Part shown: one piece after another, positions 31,565 through 39,648 of the stretch
How positions within the stretch are numbered: position 1 is the first letter of the stretch
How the letters are laid out: the number at the start of each line of letters is the position of its first letter
Origin: JAGOSA01 sp043718505
GTDB lineage: Bacteria; Patescibacteriota; Minisyncoccia; Phycocordibacterales; UBA9973
Length of the DNA stretch: 42,989 bases
Assembly (NCBI GenBank): GCA_043718505.1
Contig: JAYSVN010000037.1
Coordinates: 1 to 42,989 of the forward strand
Reading direction: 5' to 3'
Program-made: the position numbers and the translations under genes
Notes under the pieces: generated by a model
What the model saw: only the letters and a program-made list of their open reading frames with translations
Database searches by the model: none
What the model was told of the DNA's origin: nothing

Positions 31565-32965
31565 TTATTTCAGTGCCATCTTAACCGTAAACGTTGCACC
31601 CTGGCCAACACCCGGTGAATCAGCTGAAATCTTGGCTTTGTGCGCTTCTACAATTTGTTTTACCAGGTAAAGTCCAAGCCCTGAGCCGCCGGCATTCATT
31701 TTTTCGCCTTCGCCGCGATTAAATTTGCCGAATAGTTTTTCCTTGGTTTGAGGGGACATACCGATGCCCGAATCAGTAATTGAAATCACGGCTTCACTTC
31801 CCTCTTTTTTAATTGAGAGCTTAACAAAACCTTTTTCAGTGTATTTAATTGAATTATCGAGCAGATTGAGCACAACCTGGCGAAACTTTACCGGATCGGC
31901 ATTAACCATGCATGGCTTGGCGCTATCATGATCATAGCTAAGCTCCAGACCTTTACTTTTAGCAGTCAGGGAAAATTCATTGTAGAGGGCCGATGTAATG
32001 AGTTCGAGATCAACATCCTGAAATGCATATTGCATCCCGCCCTGCTCAATTTTAGCCACATCAAGCAGGTCTTCAACAACATTAGCCAAGTTGAGACTGG
32101 ACTGGAAAATACGGCTAATTGGTTCGTGCTGAGTTTCAGTAATTGCACCGTATGAATTTTCAAGAAGCATTGAAGTATAACCTTTAATGGCCGTAATCGG
32201 GCTACGTAATTGGTGAGAAGCCAGCGAGAGAAATTCTGTCTTAAGTTTATCGAGACTTTTTAGTTTTTCATTGGCATCCTGGAGGGCCTTATACAAATAG
32301 GCCTTATCAAGTGCCACCGCTACAACGTCCGTCACGCTTTTAATAGCTTCTTTTTCATGTTCAGAAAGCGAATTATAGTCACGATTGAAACCGAACAAGA
32401 GAACACCGATAATTTTATTCTGCGTTATAAGCGGAAAAGCTAAAATGGTCTTGATGTTAGCCGCTTCGCGTATTATGTCGAGCTTTTCAGTAGGAATAAA
32501 TCCGCTCCAGACATCGGCAATATTATTTGTTAGAGCTGAAGCTTTGTATTGGATTAGTTTTTCAAAAAATGGCTGTTTAGATGCTGCAGTAATAGTAGCG
32601 TCCTTAAAGTGAAAACCGACCTGGTCAAGAGCGGCAAATAAACGATCTGATTTTGAAAAGTGGAGCGGCTCAAGCGAATCTGCTTTCTCGTTAAAAACAA
32701 AAATACCCGCTATTTCAAGGTTAAGATCTTTTCTGACGGCATCGGAAACATCATTGGCGAGCGTGATAGGATCAAGTTCAAGCAAGCTAATCTGATACAG
32801 TTTCCTCAAAAGAGACAACGTCTTGTTGACGATGGCCAGTTCGAGATTGTGTTTGTAGACTTCTTCGTTTATCTGTCGCAGACGATCCTCACTGTTTGAT
32901 TCAACTGGTTCTTTTGATGCGGCAGGATTTTTTAATTCTGGTTGAGTGTTATCAGTGTCAGGCAT
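31565..32965 (-). CDS. Cytoplasmic GAF-domain sensor histidine kinase
   Basis: 466 residues without membrane helices. Order: charged N-terminal tail with a coiled coil (about 25-60), a GAF sensor domain (about 62-222, ending AVALDKAYLYKAL), a second short coiled coil, dimerisation domain with His251 in LASHQLRSPITAIKGY, and ATPase domain with N box (VVLNLLDNSIKYTEKG), G1 (DSGIGMS) and G2 (GGSGLGLYLV). It is preceded within 10 bases by a small protein gene and by a 7-TM protein gene, which could provide the membrane input. No response regulator is adjacent, so its partner is elsewhere; the regulator at 7828 is one option. Downstream lies the methyltransferase and synthetase-like genes. Confidence 0.93.
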   Translation of the reverse strand: MPDTDNTQPELKNPAASKEPVESNSEDRLRQINEEVYKHNLELAIVNKTLSLLRKLYQISLLELDPITLANDVSDAVRKDLNLEIAGIFVFNEKADSLEPLHFSKSDRLFAALDQVGFHFKDATITAASKQPFFEKLIQYKASALTNNIADVWSGFIPTEKLDIIREAANIKTILAFPLITQNKIIGVLLFGFNRDYNSLSEHEKEAIKSVTDVVAVALDKAYLYKALQDANEKLKSLDKLKTEFLSLASHQLRSPITAIKGYTSMLLENSYGAITETQHEPISRIFQSSLNLANVVEDLLDVAKIEQGGMQYAFQDVDLELITSALYNEFSLTAKSKGLELSYDHDSAKPCMVNADPVKFRQVVLNLLDNSIKYTEKGFVKLSIKKEGSEAVISITDSGIGMSPQTKEKLFGKFNRGEGEKMNAGGSGLGLYLVKQIVEAHKAKISADSPGVGQGATFTVKMALK

Positions 32966-32973
32966 GTTCAGTT

Positions 32974-33255
32974 TTATGCAAGACTAGCCGGCACTTGTTC
33001 TCTTGGTAATTCTGCAAGCAAATCCTGTACTGCCTCCTTGCACACTTCGCGTGAAGCCCGCCCAAAAAGACGCTCATACTGGGCGACGAGTCTGTTGACG
33101 GTCTCTTTTTCATCGCCGTTAAGTGTGATCTCTCCGCCTCGCTGGTTGATAACTGAAAGCCCCTGAACTTTTTTGGCCTCATCCCAAGCAATAGGCCCAA
33201 TAATGAGTTCCTGTTCTCTGATTATTCTTATTCCTATTTTGGAGAAGATTGACAT
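32974..33255 (-). CDS. Hypothetical 93-aa protein between 7-TM protein and kinase
   Basis: I do not recognise this protein. Start taken at ATG 33255 (93 residues), 4 bases after the 7-TM gene stop; an upstream TTG would overlap that gene. The N-terminal half has beta-strand character (IGIRIIREQELIIGPIAWDE) and the C-terminal half is two charged helices (EKETVNRLVAQYERLFGRAS, EVCKEAVQDLLAELPREQ), a size and layout that would suit a small signalling adaptor. It is 8 bases before the histidine kinase start, so all three are probably co-expressed. Similar short proteins may be widespread in this phylum, unverified. Confidence 0.7.
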   Translation of the reverse strand: MSIFSKIGIRIIREQELIIGPIAWDEAKKVQGLSVINQRGGEITLNGDEKETVNRLVAQYERLFGRASREVCKEAVQDLLAELPREQVPASLA

Positions 33256-33259
33256 AATA

Positions 33260-34090
33260 TTATGACTCAATTACTTTCTGGAATGTTAAACCTAGTATGA
33301 CGAGCGAGATAGATGTGGCAAAGTATGAACAGGCGTAGAGAAAATCACCGTATCCGCCGTTTATCCAGGTCCCACTACTAGCTTGATACAAAAAGTTAAA
33401 ATCTGCAACATACTGGAGCACCAGGGCCAGTAAAATTAAAAGTATTGGTTTTCTCATTATTCCTCCCAAAAAATTTCTTGAGGCAAATAGAGCTGTTAGC
33501 GCCAAAGAAACGTATACAGCATCGCCAAGTGGATACCCGAAGTCGAGGAATATTCTAAGCGGGCTGGACTCATCAAAACTATATCCTTTTAGAAAAAAGA
33601 GGTACGAAGCAATAACCAATATTAAAGGTATGATTATTGCTAAAATTTTTTTACCTGAGGATTTCTGGAGACTTAGGCGTACCCCGCTGGCCCTACCTAG
33701 CAAAACCAAAGCATAGCTATAAAATATTATACTAACAAAGAACCCTATATCTGCAATTGACGGATACGGGATTTCAACTTGAGTTACTAAGTTATAGAAG
33801 CTAAACGTACTTTGCCCGAAGACTTGTGCCAAAAGACCGAAAGAGAAAAAGATTATGGATTTTCCCATAACACTCTTGAATCCTCCCCAGGATTTTGCTA
33901 CCACTAATCCGCCGATTGCACCCATGAGCGCAATAATTTGATATGAGGCCGCCCAGTTAAGATGTTGGCCCAAGTTTTCATTTGTGGAAAACTGGAGAAC
34001 AAGCCACCAAACTGTCGCTGCAATGAACAAAAAGATTGTCAGGTTTTCGAATAAACGAGCTTTCCTAAAAAATGCTATGTTTTTTTCCAT
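33260..34090 (-). CDS. 7-TM membrane protein, probable sensor
   Basis: 276 residues with about seven or eight hydrophobic helices (first 18-38, last 250-270) and no soluble output domain. The motif IPYPSIADIGFF between helices resembles the P-x-P-S-x-A-D signature found in the 7-TM input domains of some diguanylate cyclases and kinases. On its own it could pass a signal to the soluble GAF kinase two genes downstream; the 93-aa protein lies between them. A TATAAT ends 7 nt before the ATG, so it heads this signalling operon. Confidence 0.75.
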   Translation of the reverse strand: MEKNIAFFRKARLFENLTIFLFIAATVWWLVLQFSTNENLGQHLNWAASYQIIALMGAIGGLVVAKSWGGFKSVMGKSIIFFSFGLLAQVFGQSTFSFYNLVTQVEIPYPSIADIGFFVSIIFYSYALVLLGRASGVRLSLQKSSGKKILAIIIPLILVIASYLFFLKGYSFDESSPLRIFLDFGYPLGDAVYVSLALTALFASRNFLGGIMRKPILLILLALVLQYVADFNFLYQASSGTWINGGYGDFLYACSYFATSISLVILGLTFQKVIES

Positions 34091-34097
34091 TGCTGTA

Positions 34098-34103
34098 ATT
34101 ATA
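34098..34103 (-). promoter_or_regulatory. Consensus -10 at the head of the signalling operon, leaderless
   Basis: TATAAT on the minus strand ends 7 nt before ATG 34090. Confidence 0.6.
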
Positions 34104-34129
34104 GTACTTGTAGAAATAAAGACAATACA

Positions 34130-35047
34130 CTAGTTATGTTTATATTTTATTATATACTTCCTAAGGAAAAAAGAAGGCCTGAACAGTGTTTTCGCCTGCC
34201 GTAGGCTTGGAATCCCTAAATCTTGTTCGAAATTAAGGTATTTTCTGCCCAGTGCATGTAGTACCTTTGCAGTTTCCTGCATAAGGTAGGCGTATATACC
34301 CGTATAGGCATCATCAGCCTTTACGACATGGGACATAACATACTCTTCATCTGTTAATTCGTTAATAGAAAATGCGACCAATTTGTGATCAACAAACACT
34401 CCTGTCGAAACAGTTTCAAATTGATTCCATGCCAAAAAAAATCTTTCAATGACCACAATCTCCTCATGCGAAGCATAATGTTCATCTTTTTGTGTCTTAG
34501 AATCAACCCAGGTCTTATAAAGGTTTATAATTTTCTGTTGGGTTTCTGGATCACCAAGAGAAAGAGTTTTTACTGTAGCTTCAGGATATTTTCTCAAAAA
34601 ACGATGGATCATTCCCCTCTTCGATTCAAATGCATGGCCCTTAAAATTTTTTAGCTCTTCGAGATCATATATATAATCAAAATTATCCCTGTCTTCATCA
34701 ACAGTAAAGATATTCCTGTCTATGCCCTCGGTATATCTTTCGAGAATTAGTTTTACTTCAGGCTCAATTTTTTCTTGCAATGATAGGTCAAGAAGGCTGC
34801 TCAATGTTTCATTAGTTTTATTCGTACCAAGATAGGTATAGAATGGTTCGCCTGTTACATAATTGATAAATCTAATTATGTAATTTTCATGCAATTGAGA
34901 GATTTGCATGGAATCCTGAACATCCCACGACCATGTACCGGCAAAATTAAAATCAGATGAGCAGGGTGAGATTTTTTTTGTAAATTTCTCGACCTCTTTA
35001 TGGTCAGATAGTTCTAATTTTTTAAACGCTGGAAACGCCGGGATCAT
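34130..35047 (-). CDS. DUF2156 / LPG-synthase-C-like acyltransferase-fold protein
   Basis: 305 residues, soluble, no membrane domain. The C-terminal part (FETVSTGVFVDHKLVAFSIN, then YLNFEQDLGIPSLRQAKTLF followed by RPSFFLRKY) matches the C-terminal domain of phosphatidylglycerol lysyltransferases (MprF) and the DUF2156 family, a double GNAT-like fold that in MprF takes an amino acid from aminoacyl-tRNA. The middle FESKRGMIHRFLRKYPEATV is another family block. Without the flippase domain, its acceptor is probably not a lipid, and the substrate is unknown. Its ATG lies 2 bases after the PRMT-like gene's stop, so they are coupled. Confidence 0.75.
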   Translation of the reverse strand: MIPAFPAFKKLELSDHKEVEKFTKKISPCSSDFNFAGTWSWDVQDSMQISQLHENYIIRFINYVTGEPFYTYLGTNKTNETLSSLLDLSLQEKIEPEVKLILERYTEGIDRNIFTVDEDRDNFDYIYDLEELKNFKGHAFESKRGMIHRFLRKYPEATVKTLSLGDPETQQKIINLYKTWVDSKTQKDEHYASHEEIVVIERFFLAWNQFETVSTGVFVDHKLVAFSINELTDEEYVMSHVVKADDAYTGIYAYLMQETAKVLHALGRKYLNFEQDLGIPSLRQAKTLFRPSFFLRKYIIKYKHN

Positions 35048-35049
35048 AA

Positions 35050-35901
35050 TTAATCGACTATTTCTGCGCGAAAGTTTTGGTAGCCGTCTCCGAAAACATA
35101 TTCAATTTCAATTTTTAATTTTTCTCCTGCTACTACTGCTTTACCGTTAATAGGAATAAGCATTGGAGCATTCAATGCTTCGGTATTTTCTAGGGTAATA
35201 TCGTCTGTTAGAATTGACATACTTGTGAGACAAATGCTGTTTACGAATCCATCTTGGGTAGCCTCTAGTTCCAAGGTGACTTTAGTTTTTTCATCATTAA
35301 TTTTGTTAAAAACAATTGAGTTTAATAGAACTTTATTTGAAACTCTCTTTAGTTTTAATACTTTCCAGTCATGCCATTTCCAGAGATGAATAATCATATT
35401 CATGGAAAAATTATCGTAGAGTGAAAAATTTGCCTCCATGAGTTCGACATATGTATCCTGCCTTTGCGGAATAACGGTTGTTTCAGCGTCTATCACACCA
35501 CTTTTATGCAAGTTGTTTATTGCCTGAACTTGGTGCTCATCCACCATTCCTGTGGTTAGCATTTCGGCAATTACAACATTAATTTTTCCTTTCTCCTGAA
35601 GAGAAAGGATTCGTGCATCTTGGACAATAAGTTCGATCTGATTTTCAAATCCGTTTGAATTAAAATTTTTCTTAGCTATCGAAGCAATAAAAGGATCAAA
35701 TTCGACTGCAAAAACTTTCTTTGCTTTAGAGCGGGCAGCCAAAATAGCCATGATTCCTGAACCAGTTCCGAGGTCTAAAACAGTATCATTTTCTTTGATT
35801 GTTTGCTCAATTGCTTTAGAGAAAGCGTTTGTTCTTTCTTCATCAACAAGGCATTGTCCGACGAAGTCTATCGAGCTAAAAGCTTTATCGTTATCTGTCA
35901 T
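35050..35901 (-). CDS. PRMT-like class I methyltransferase
   Basis: 283 residues. Motif I VLDLGTGSGIMAILAARSKA, the acidic loop FAVEFDPFIASIAKKNF, and a double-acidic segment VVIAEMLTTGMVDEHQ that resembles the SE-x8-E loop of protein arginine methyltransferases. The C-terminal half is strand-rich, like the PRMT beta-barrel. The substrate cannot be told. Because aminopropyltransferases share this Rossmann fold and AdoMet decarboxylase is encoded two genes upstream, use of decarboxylated AdoMet is also conceivable. TATAAT ends 5 nt before the ATG. Confidence 0.75.
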   Translation of the reverse strand: MTDNDKAFSSIDFVGQCLVDEERTNAFSKAIEQTIKENDTVLDLGTGSGIMAILAARSKAKKVFAVEFDPFIASIAKKNFNSNGFENQIELIVQDARILSLQEKGKINVVIAEMLTTGMVDEHQVQAINNLHKSGVIDAETTVIPQRQDTYVELMEANFSLYDNFSMNMIIHLWKWHDWKVLKLKRVSNKVLLNSIVFNKINDEKTKVTLELEATQDGFVNSICLTSMSILTDDITLENTEALNAPMLIPINGKAVVAGEKLKIEIEYVFGDGYQNFRAEIVD

Positions 35902-35906
35902 AATTT

Positions 35907-35912
35907 ATTATA
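35907..35912 (-). promoter_or_regulatory. -10 box of the PRMT-like gene, leaderless
   Basis: TATAAT on the minus strand, 5 nt before ATG 35901. Confidence 0.55.
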
Positions 35913-35970
35913 CCTTTAAAATATAGCCTATTTTGGCTAAAACTCAAAATTGAATAGGTTAGTATCTTTT

Positions 35971-36909
35971 TTAATAAACTGCTAAAAGAATAGCCCCGCC
36001 AGCCATTAAAACTATGGCTACAATTTTAAATATGAGACTTCTACCTGAAAGATCTTCGTAAATGTACTTTGGGAGGAACTTTGTTCCGATAATACCTATC
36101 ATAAGTACATAAAATCCCTGGACAGCCTTAAGCGCCGTTACAGAAACTACAGCTATCCTGAGTGAAGCATACGATACGGCGAGTGTTGCCAGAACATTTA
36201 GGACTTCAGCGAGTATGTAGACCTTCCAAACCGCTCTTGTATTACTTTTCAACATAACTTTAAACTCCTTACGAAATGAAGGGGCTACAAAAAAAACTAT
36301 CACGGTAGTTAGTCCCATTCCTACGTACATCCATAAGGAAGAAATAAAGAATTCGCTTATTCCAATTGTAGTAAATGATTCAATTTCGATTGTAGATTTT
36401 TTGAAGAATACCAGGCCGAGAGAAATAATTAGAGTAGCGATAAGCATATATCCTGCTTCTTTTCTGAAAGCTAATTTCTTTTTTGGATTATATGACAAGA
36501 GTGCTCCTCCAAAAAGAATAAAACCCAGGGCGACTAATTTTGGTAAAGCCAATATTTCACTTAGGAAAATTACCCCTAAAATGTAAGAGAAGAATCCAAT
36601 AAATTGGAAAAGTGGTGCAACACTTGAAGCATCTCCTCCTTCGAGCGCTTTATAGTAGAAGTAGACCCAGGAAACCTGGAATACTCCGGTCAGTAGTAGC
36701 ATCCCAATATTTTCAATTGGCAGGAATACCGAGTATCCGCTAACTGTTAGACAAATAAAAATAATAAGAGAGATAATAAACGAGAAAAATCCAAAGAACA
36801 TCCACGCCGATTTCGATGTTGCAACCTTAGTTACCAAAAACTTATCAATGAAATTGACTATGGCATATAGAAGCGGAGCAATAAATGCTGCGAGAATGAT
36901 CGGATTCAT
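35971..36909 (-). CDS. DMT-superfamily (EamA) transporter
   Basis: 312 residues with ten predicted helices in two five-helix halves; FYYKALEGGDASSVAPLFQF and IFLSEILALPKLVALGFILF in the first half and AVSYASLRIAVVSVTALKAV in the second are typical EamA repeats. Such proteins move amino acids, sugars or small metabolites, commonly outward. The start codon is 1 base after speH's stop, so expression is coupled to AdoMet decarboxylase; exporting a product of that pathway is a plausible guess. A TATAAA 5 nt upstream of the ATG, within the last codons of speH, may also act as a promoter. Confidence 0.85.
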   Translation of the reverse strand: MNPIILAAFIAPLLYAIVNFIDKFLVTKVATSKSAWMFFGFFSFIISLIIFICLTVSGYSVFLPIENIGMLLLTGVFQVSWVYFYYKALEGGDASSVAPLFQFIGFFSYILGVIFLSEILALPKLVALGFILFGGALLSYNPKKKLAFRKEAGYMLIATLIISLGLVFFKKSTIEIESFTTIGISEFFISSLWMYVGMGLTTVIVFFVAPSFRKEFKVMLKSNTRAVWKVYILAEVLNVLATLAVSYASLRIAVVSVTALKAVQGFYVLMIGIIGTKFLPKYIYEDLSGRSLIFKIVAIVLMAGGAILLAVY

Positions 36910-36910
36910 A

Positions 36911-37306
36911 TTATTTTATATTTTCCATCGGATACCTTGTCCCTCGCATAATAAAATTGGTTTCCATATCTTGTAGTCCAAATATGTCTTTCATATATGA
37001 TGTAACAAATTCCTGGTCCAGACCGTTACGACAAGTATATACATCGGCACTGACAAAACCGCGCTTAGGAAAAGTATGAATTGAAATATGGCTCTCCGCT
37101 ATCACAACAAAGCCGCTCCAGCCGCCGGGATCTTTGATACCATTGTCGGGCGCAGAATAAACTACAGGCTCTGAAAGAGTCTTCATGCCAAGTTTCTCAG
37201 GAAGTTCTTGAAGTGCTTTTAAAACAACTTCCTTGTCGTTCAGTTTTTGATAATCTCCCCCGTAGCCGTCAATAGTGAGATGTTCACCGAAGTTAGTGGT
37301 TTGCAT
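36911..37306 (-). CDS. speH: S-adenosylmethionine decarboxylase proenzyme
   Basis: A pyruvoyl enzyme that decarboxylates AdoMet to give the aminopropyl donor for polyamines. It cleaves itself at Ser72 in VIAESHISIHTFP, which becomes the pyruvoyl group. Ser72, His77 and Cys92 have exactly the relative spacing of Thermotoga Ser63, His68 and Cys83, so the proenzyme should mature. 131 residues, usual for the bacterial class. No spermidine synthase (speE) is in the window, and the next genes are a DMT transporter and a PRMT-like methyltransferase. TGA-TAGTAT ends 7 nt before the ATG, leaderless. Confidence 0.95.
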   Translation of the reverse strand: MQTTNFGEHLTIDGYGGDYQKLNDKEVVLKALQELPEKLGMKTLSEPVVYSAPDNGIKDPGGWSGFVVIAESHISIHTFPKRGFVSADVYTCRNGLDQEFVTSYMKDIFGLQDMETNFIMRGTRYPMENIK

Positions 37307-37313
37307 AAGCTAT

Positions 37314-37322
37314 ATACTATCA
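37314..37322 (-). promoter_or_regulatory. Extended -10 of speH, leaderless
   Basis: TGA-TAGTAT on the minus strand ends 7 nt before ATG 37306. Confidence 0.55.
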
Positions 37323-37331
37323 CTTTTGACT

Positions 37332-39074
37332 TTACTTGTGATTCTTAATCTCACTTTCTAATAGATTTGCAAATTCAGAAAGATCAATCTTACTACTTTC
37401 ACCCTGGCGTTTTTCAACAGTTAGGATATTGGATTCCTTTTCCTTGTCGCCTATTACTACGATGTAGGGCACTTTTTCTGTTTTTGCCTGACGGATACGC
37501 TTGCCAAAAGTTTCTTTGGAGGCATCGACTTCAGCACGAATGTCGAGTGATCGCAGATGCTTGCTGACGCTTTCAGCATATTCAGTATGACTTGTACTGA
37601 TTGGAATAATCACCACCTGAACCGGAGAAAGCCACAGCGGAAATGCACCGGCAAAATGCTCAACAAGAATACCGATAAAACGTTCAAGGGATCCGTAAAT
37701 GACACGGTGAACGACTACCGGAGTCTTTTTCTTGCCATCCTTATCTGTATATTCCAGATTAAACCGGCGAGGCTGTTGGAAATCTAATTGCATAGTTCCC
37801 ATTTGCCAGTCACGTCCGAGAGCATCTTTCATGACAATGTCGATCTTGGGGCCATAGAAAGCACCATCGCCTTCGGCTACTTCAAACATTTTACCTGAGC
37901 GATCCAGAACTTTCTTCAGGGTTTCTTCAGCCTTATTCCATGTTTCAATATCACCCATGTAGGCTTCCGGACGAGTACCCAGTCGGAAAGAATATTCCAA
38001 GCCGAAAATACTATAGAAATCTTTGCAGATAGCCATAATACTTTCGTATTCTGATTCAATCATATCTTCAGTTATAAAGTTATGTGAATCATCCTGCTGG
38101 AAAGACCGGCAACGCAATAGGCCATTGAGTGTGCCTGAGCGCTCATAGCGATGCAGACGATCTGTATCAGATAATCGCAGTGGCAGGTCTTTGTAGCTGA
38201 TCTGCATGGACTTGAAGACAATCATTGCATTCGGGCAGTTCATCGGTTTGATACCATGAATCTCGCCTTCACCCATATCGGCAATAAACATATCATCTTG
38301 ATAGTGATCCCAGTGTCCTGACATCTTCCATAACTCAGCTTTATTGACAAGCGGGCTCATTATTTCCTGATAGCCCAATCGGGCATGTTCCTTGCGCCAG
38401 TAGTTTTCAAGCTCACGGTACACAATCAGACCCTTCGGCAGCCAGTACGGCATACCCGGAGCTGTTTCGTGGAACATGTAAAGTCCAAGCTCACGGCCGA
38501 GTTTTTTATGGTCGCGCTTCTCAGCTTCTTCACGAAGATGAATGTAGTTCTGTAATTCTTCCGGACTTTCAAATGCCAGTCCGTATACACGGGTAAGCAT
38601 TTTATTTTTCTCATCTCCCCGCCAGTATGCGCCTGCCAATCGGTCAAGTTTAAATGAGTCAGGATGAATTGATGACATATCATCAACATGTCCGCCTCTG
38701 CAAAGATCGACAAAGTTTCCGGACTGATAGAAAGTGATTACGCTATTGTCTTTTACAATGCCGTCAATCAATTCAATCTTATACTCATTTCCGCCGTATT
38801 TTCCTCTGGCTTTGTCTTCGGGAACCTCTTCTTTGGAGAAACTATTCCAGGTCGGAAGCATTTCCTTCATTTTTGATTCGATTTTAGGTAAATCTAATTC
38901 TGTGATTTTTTTATCACCCAAATCAACATCATAATAGAATCCGTTATCAATAGCAGGACCAATAGCAAGTTTTGCCTTAGGGTAAAGCTCAATGACTGCC
39001 GCACCGAGCAAATGGGCCAATGAATGGCGCAAATGATCGAGGTGTGTTTTGTTTTTTTCTTCTTGGTTTTCCAT
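37332..39074 (-). CDS. thrS: Threonine--tRNA ligase lacking the TGS domain
   Basis: A class IIa synthetase. The N-terminal TGS domain of the usual 640-residue enzyme is missing; the protein starts directly at the editing domain (HLRHSLAHLLGAAVIELYP with its HxxxH, and DLCRGGH later). The catalytic core has PMNCPNAMIVF with the zinc Cys, RLSDTDRLHRYERSG, RCRSFQQDDSHNF with a zinc His and GSLERFIGILVEHFAG as motif 3. The C-terminal anticodon domain ends PYIVVIGDKEKE. 580 residues from ATG 39074; the alternative TTG at 39092 adds six residues. No clear -10 sits at the usual distance. Confidence 0.95.
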   Translation of the reverse strand: MENQEEKNKTHLDHLRHSLAHLLGAAVIELYPKAKLAIGPAIDNGFYYDVDLGDKKITELDLPKIESKMKEMLPTWNSFSKEEVPEDKARGKYGGNEYKIELIDGIVKDNSVITFYQSGNFVDLCRGGHVDDMSSIHPDSFKLDRLAGAYWRGDEKNKMLTRVYGLAFESPEELQNYIHLREEAEKRDHKKLGRELGLYMFHETAPGMPYWLPKGLIVYRELENYWRKEHARLGYQEIMSPLVNKAELWKMSGHWDHYQDDMFIADMGEGEIHGIKPMNCPNAMIVFKSMQISYKDLPLRLSDTDRLHRYERSGTLNGLLRCRSFQQDDSHNFITEDMIESEYESIMAICKDFYSIFGLEYSFRLGTRPEAYMGDIETWNKAEETLKKVLDRSGKMFEVAEGDGAFYGPKIDIVMKDALGRDWQMGTMQLDFQQPRRFNLEYTDKDGKKKTPVVVHRVIYGSLERFIGILVEHFAGAFPLWLSPVQVVIIPISTSHTEYAESVSKHLRSLDIRAEVDASKETFGKRIRQAKTEKVPYIVVIGDKEKESNILTVEKRQGESSKIDLSEFANLLESEIKNHK

Positions 39075-39131
39075 ATTTTTATGAGTAGTCAACTGACATG
39101 CCTACTAGAAAATAATTATTATGTAATAATT

Positions 39132-39647
39132 CTAAAAATGCAAGTTATTTTTTAGCAGCCCCGGCAATATCTCTTTTGCCCTTTCAATAATTCTCTCTCC
39201 AATCTCACCCCAGTCAAAATATTTTTTGTAATCATCTATATCAATAAGCTTAATTTCTGTAATATCACCGGCTGGATCGGCAATAAATTGGCCTTTCGGT
39301 TTAACAATGGCTACGTAACGCAGTTGGTAAAAATATGAGCCGTCGCGGTTATCAATTACTTTTTGATACCCAATCGGTAAACAAGACAGCATTTCCATAT
39401 TTGATTCTTCTGCTATTTCCCGCTTAAGTGTTTCTTCAAGCATTTCTCCTTTTTCTATGGTACCTCCGACTAGTCCCCAATGATTCTTTTTGCCATGCAT
39501 TACAATAACAATTTTATTTTCCCAGAAACAAACAGCGTAAGTCTGTCTACATTGATCGTAAGGTAGCTGGTCAAAGGAATCAGCATCTTCGTATTTAAAT
39601 GTGTATGCAACACCTGAGTATCCTAGATATTGTGAGGTAATTTTCAT
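39132..39647 (-). CDS. NUDIX hydrolase
   Basis: 171 residues with a full Nudix box: G62, E68, R76-E77, E80-E81 in the G-x5-E-x7-RE-U-x-EE-x-G-U pattern, where the last Gly is replaced by Asn83. These enzymes cleave nucleoside diphosphates linked to other groups; GGTIEKGE and the YQLRYVAIVKPKG region resemble house-cleaning members such as MutT/8-oxo-dGTPase, but substrate cannot be inferred. One base separates it from dnaJ, and GAGGGG stands 8 bases before its ATG, one of very few Shine-Dalgarno-like sites in the window. Confidence 0.88.
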   Translation of the reverse strand: MKITSQYLGYSGVAYTFKYEDADSFDQLPYDQCRQTYAVCFWENKIVIVMHGKKNHWGLVGGTIEKGEMLEETLKREIAEESNMEMLSCLPIGYQKVIDNRDGSYFYQLRYVAIVKPKGQFIADPAGDITEIKLIDIDDYKKYFDWGEIGERIIERAKEILPGLLKNNLHF

Positions 39648-39648
39648 A

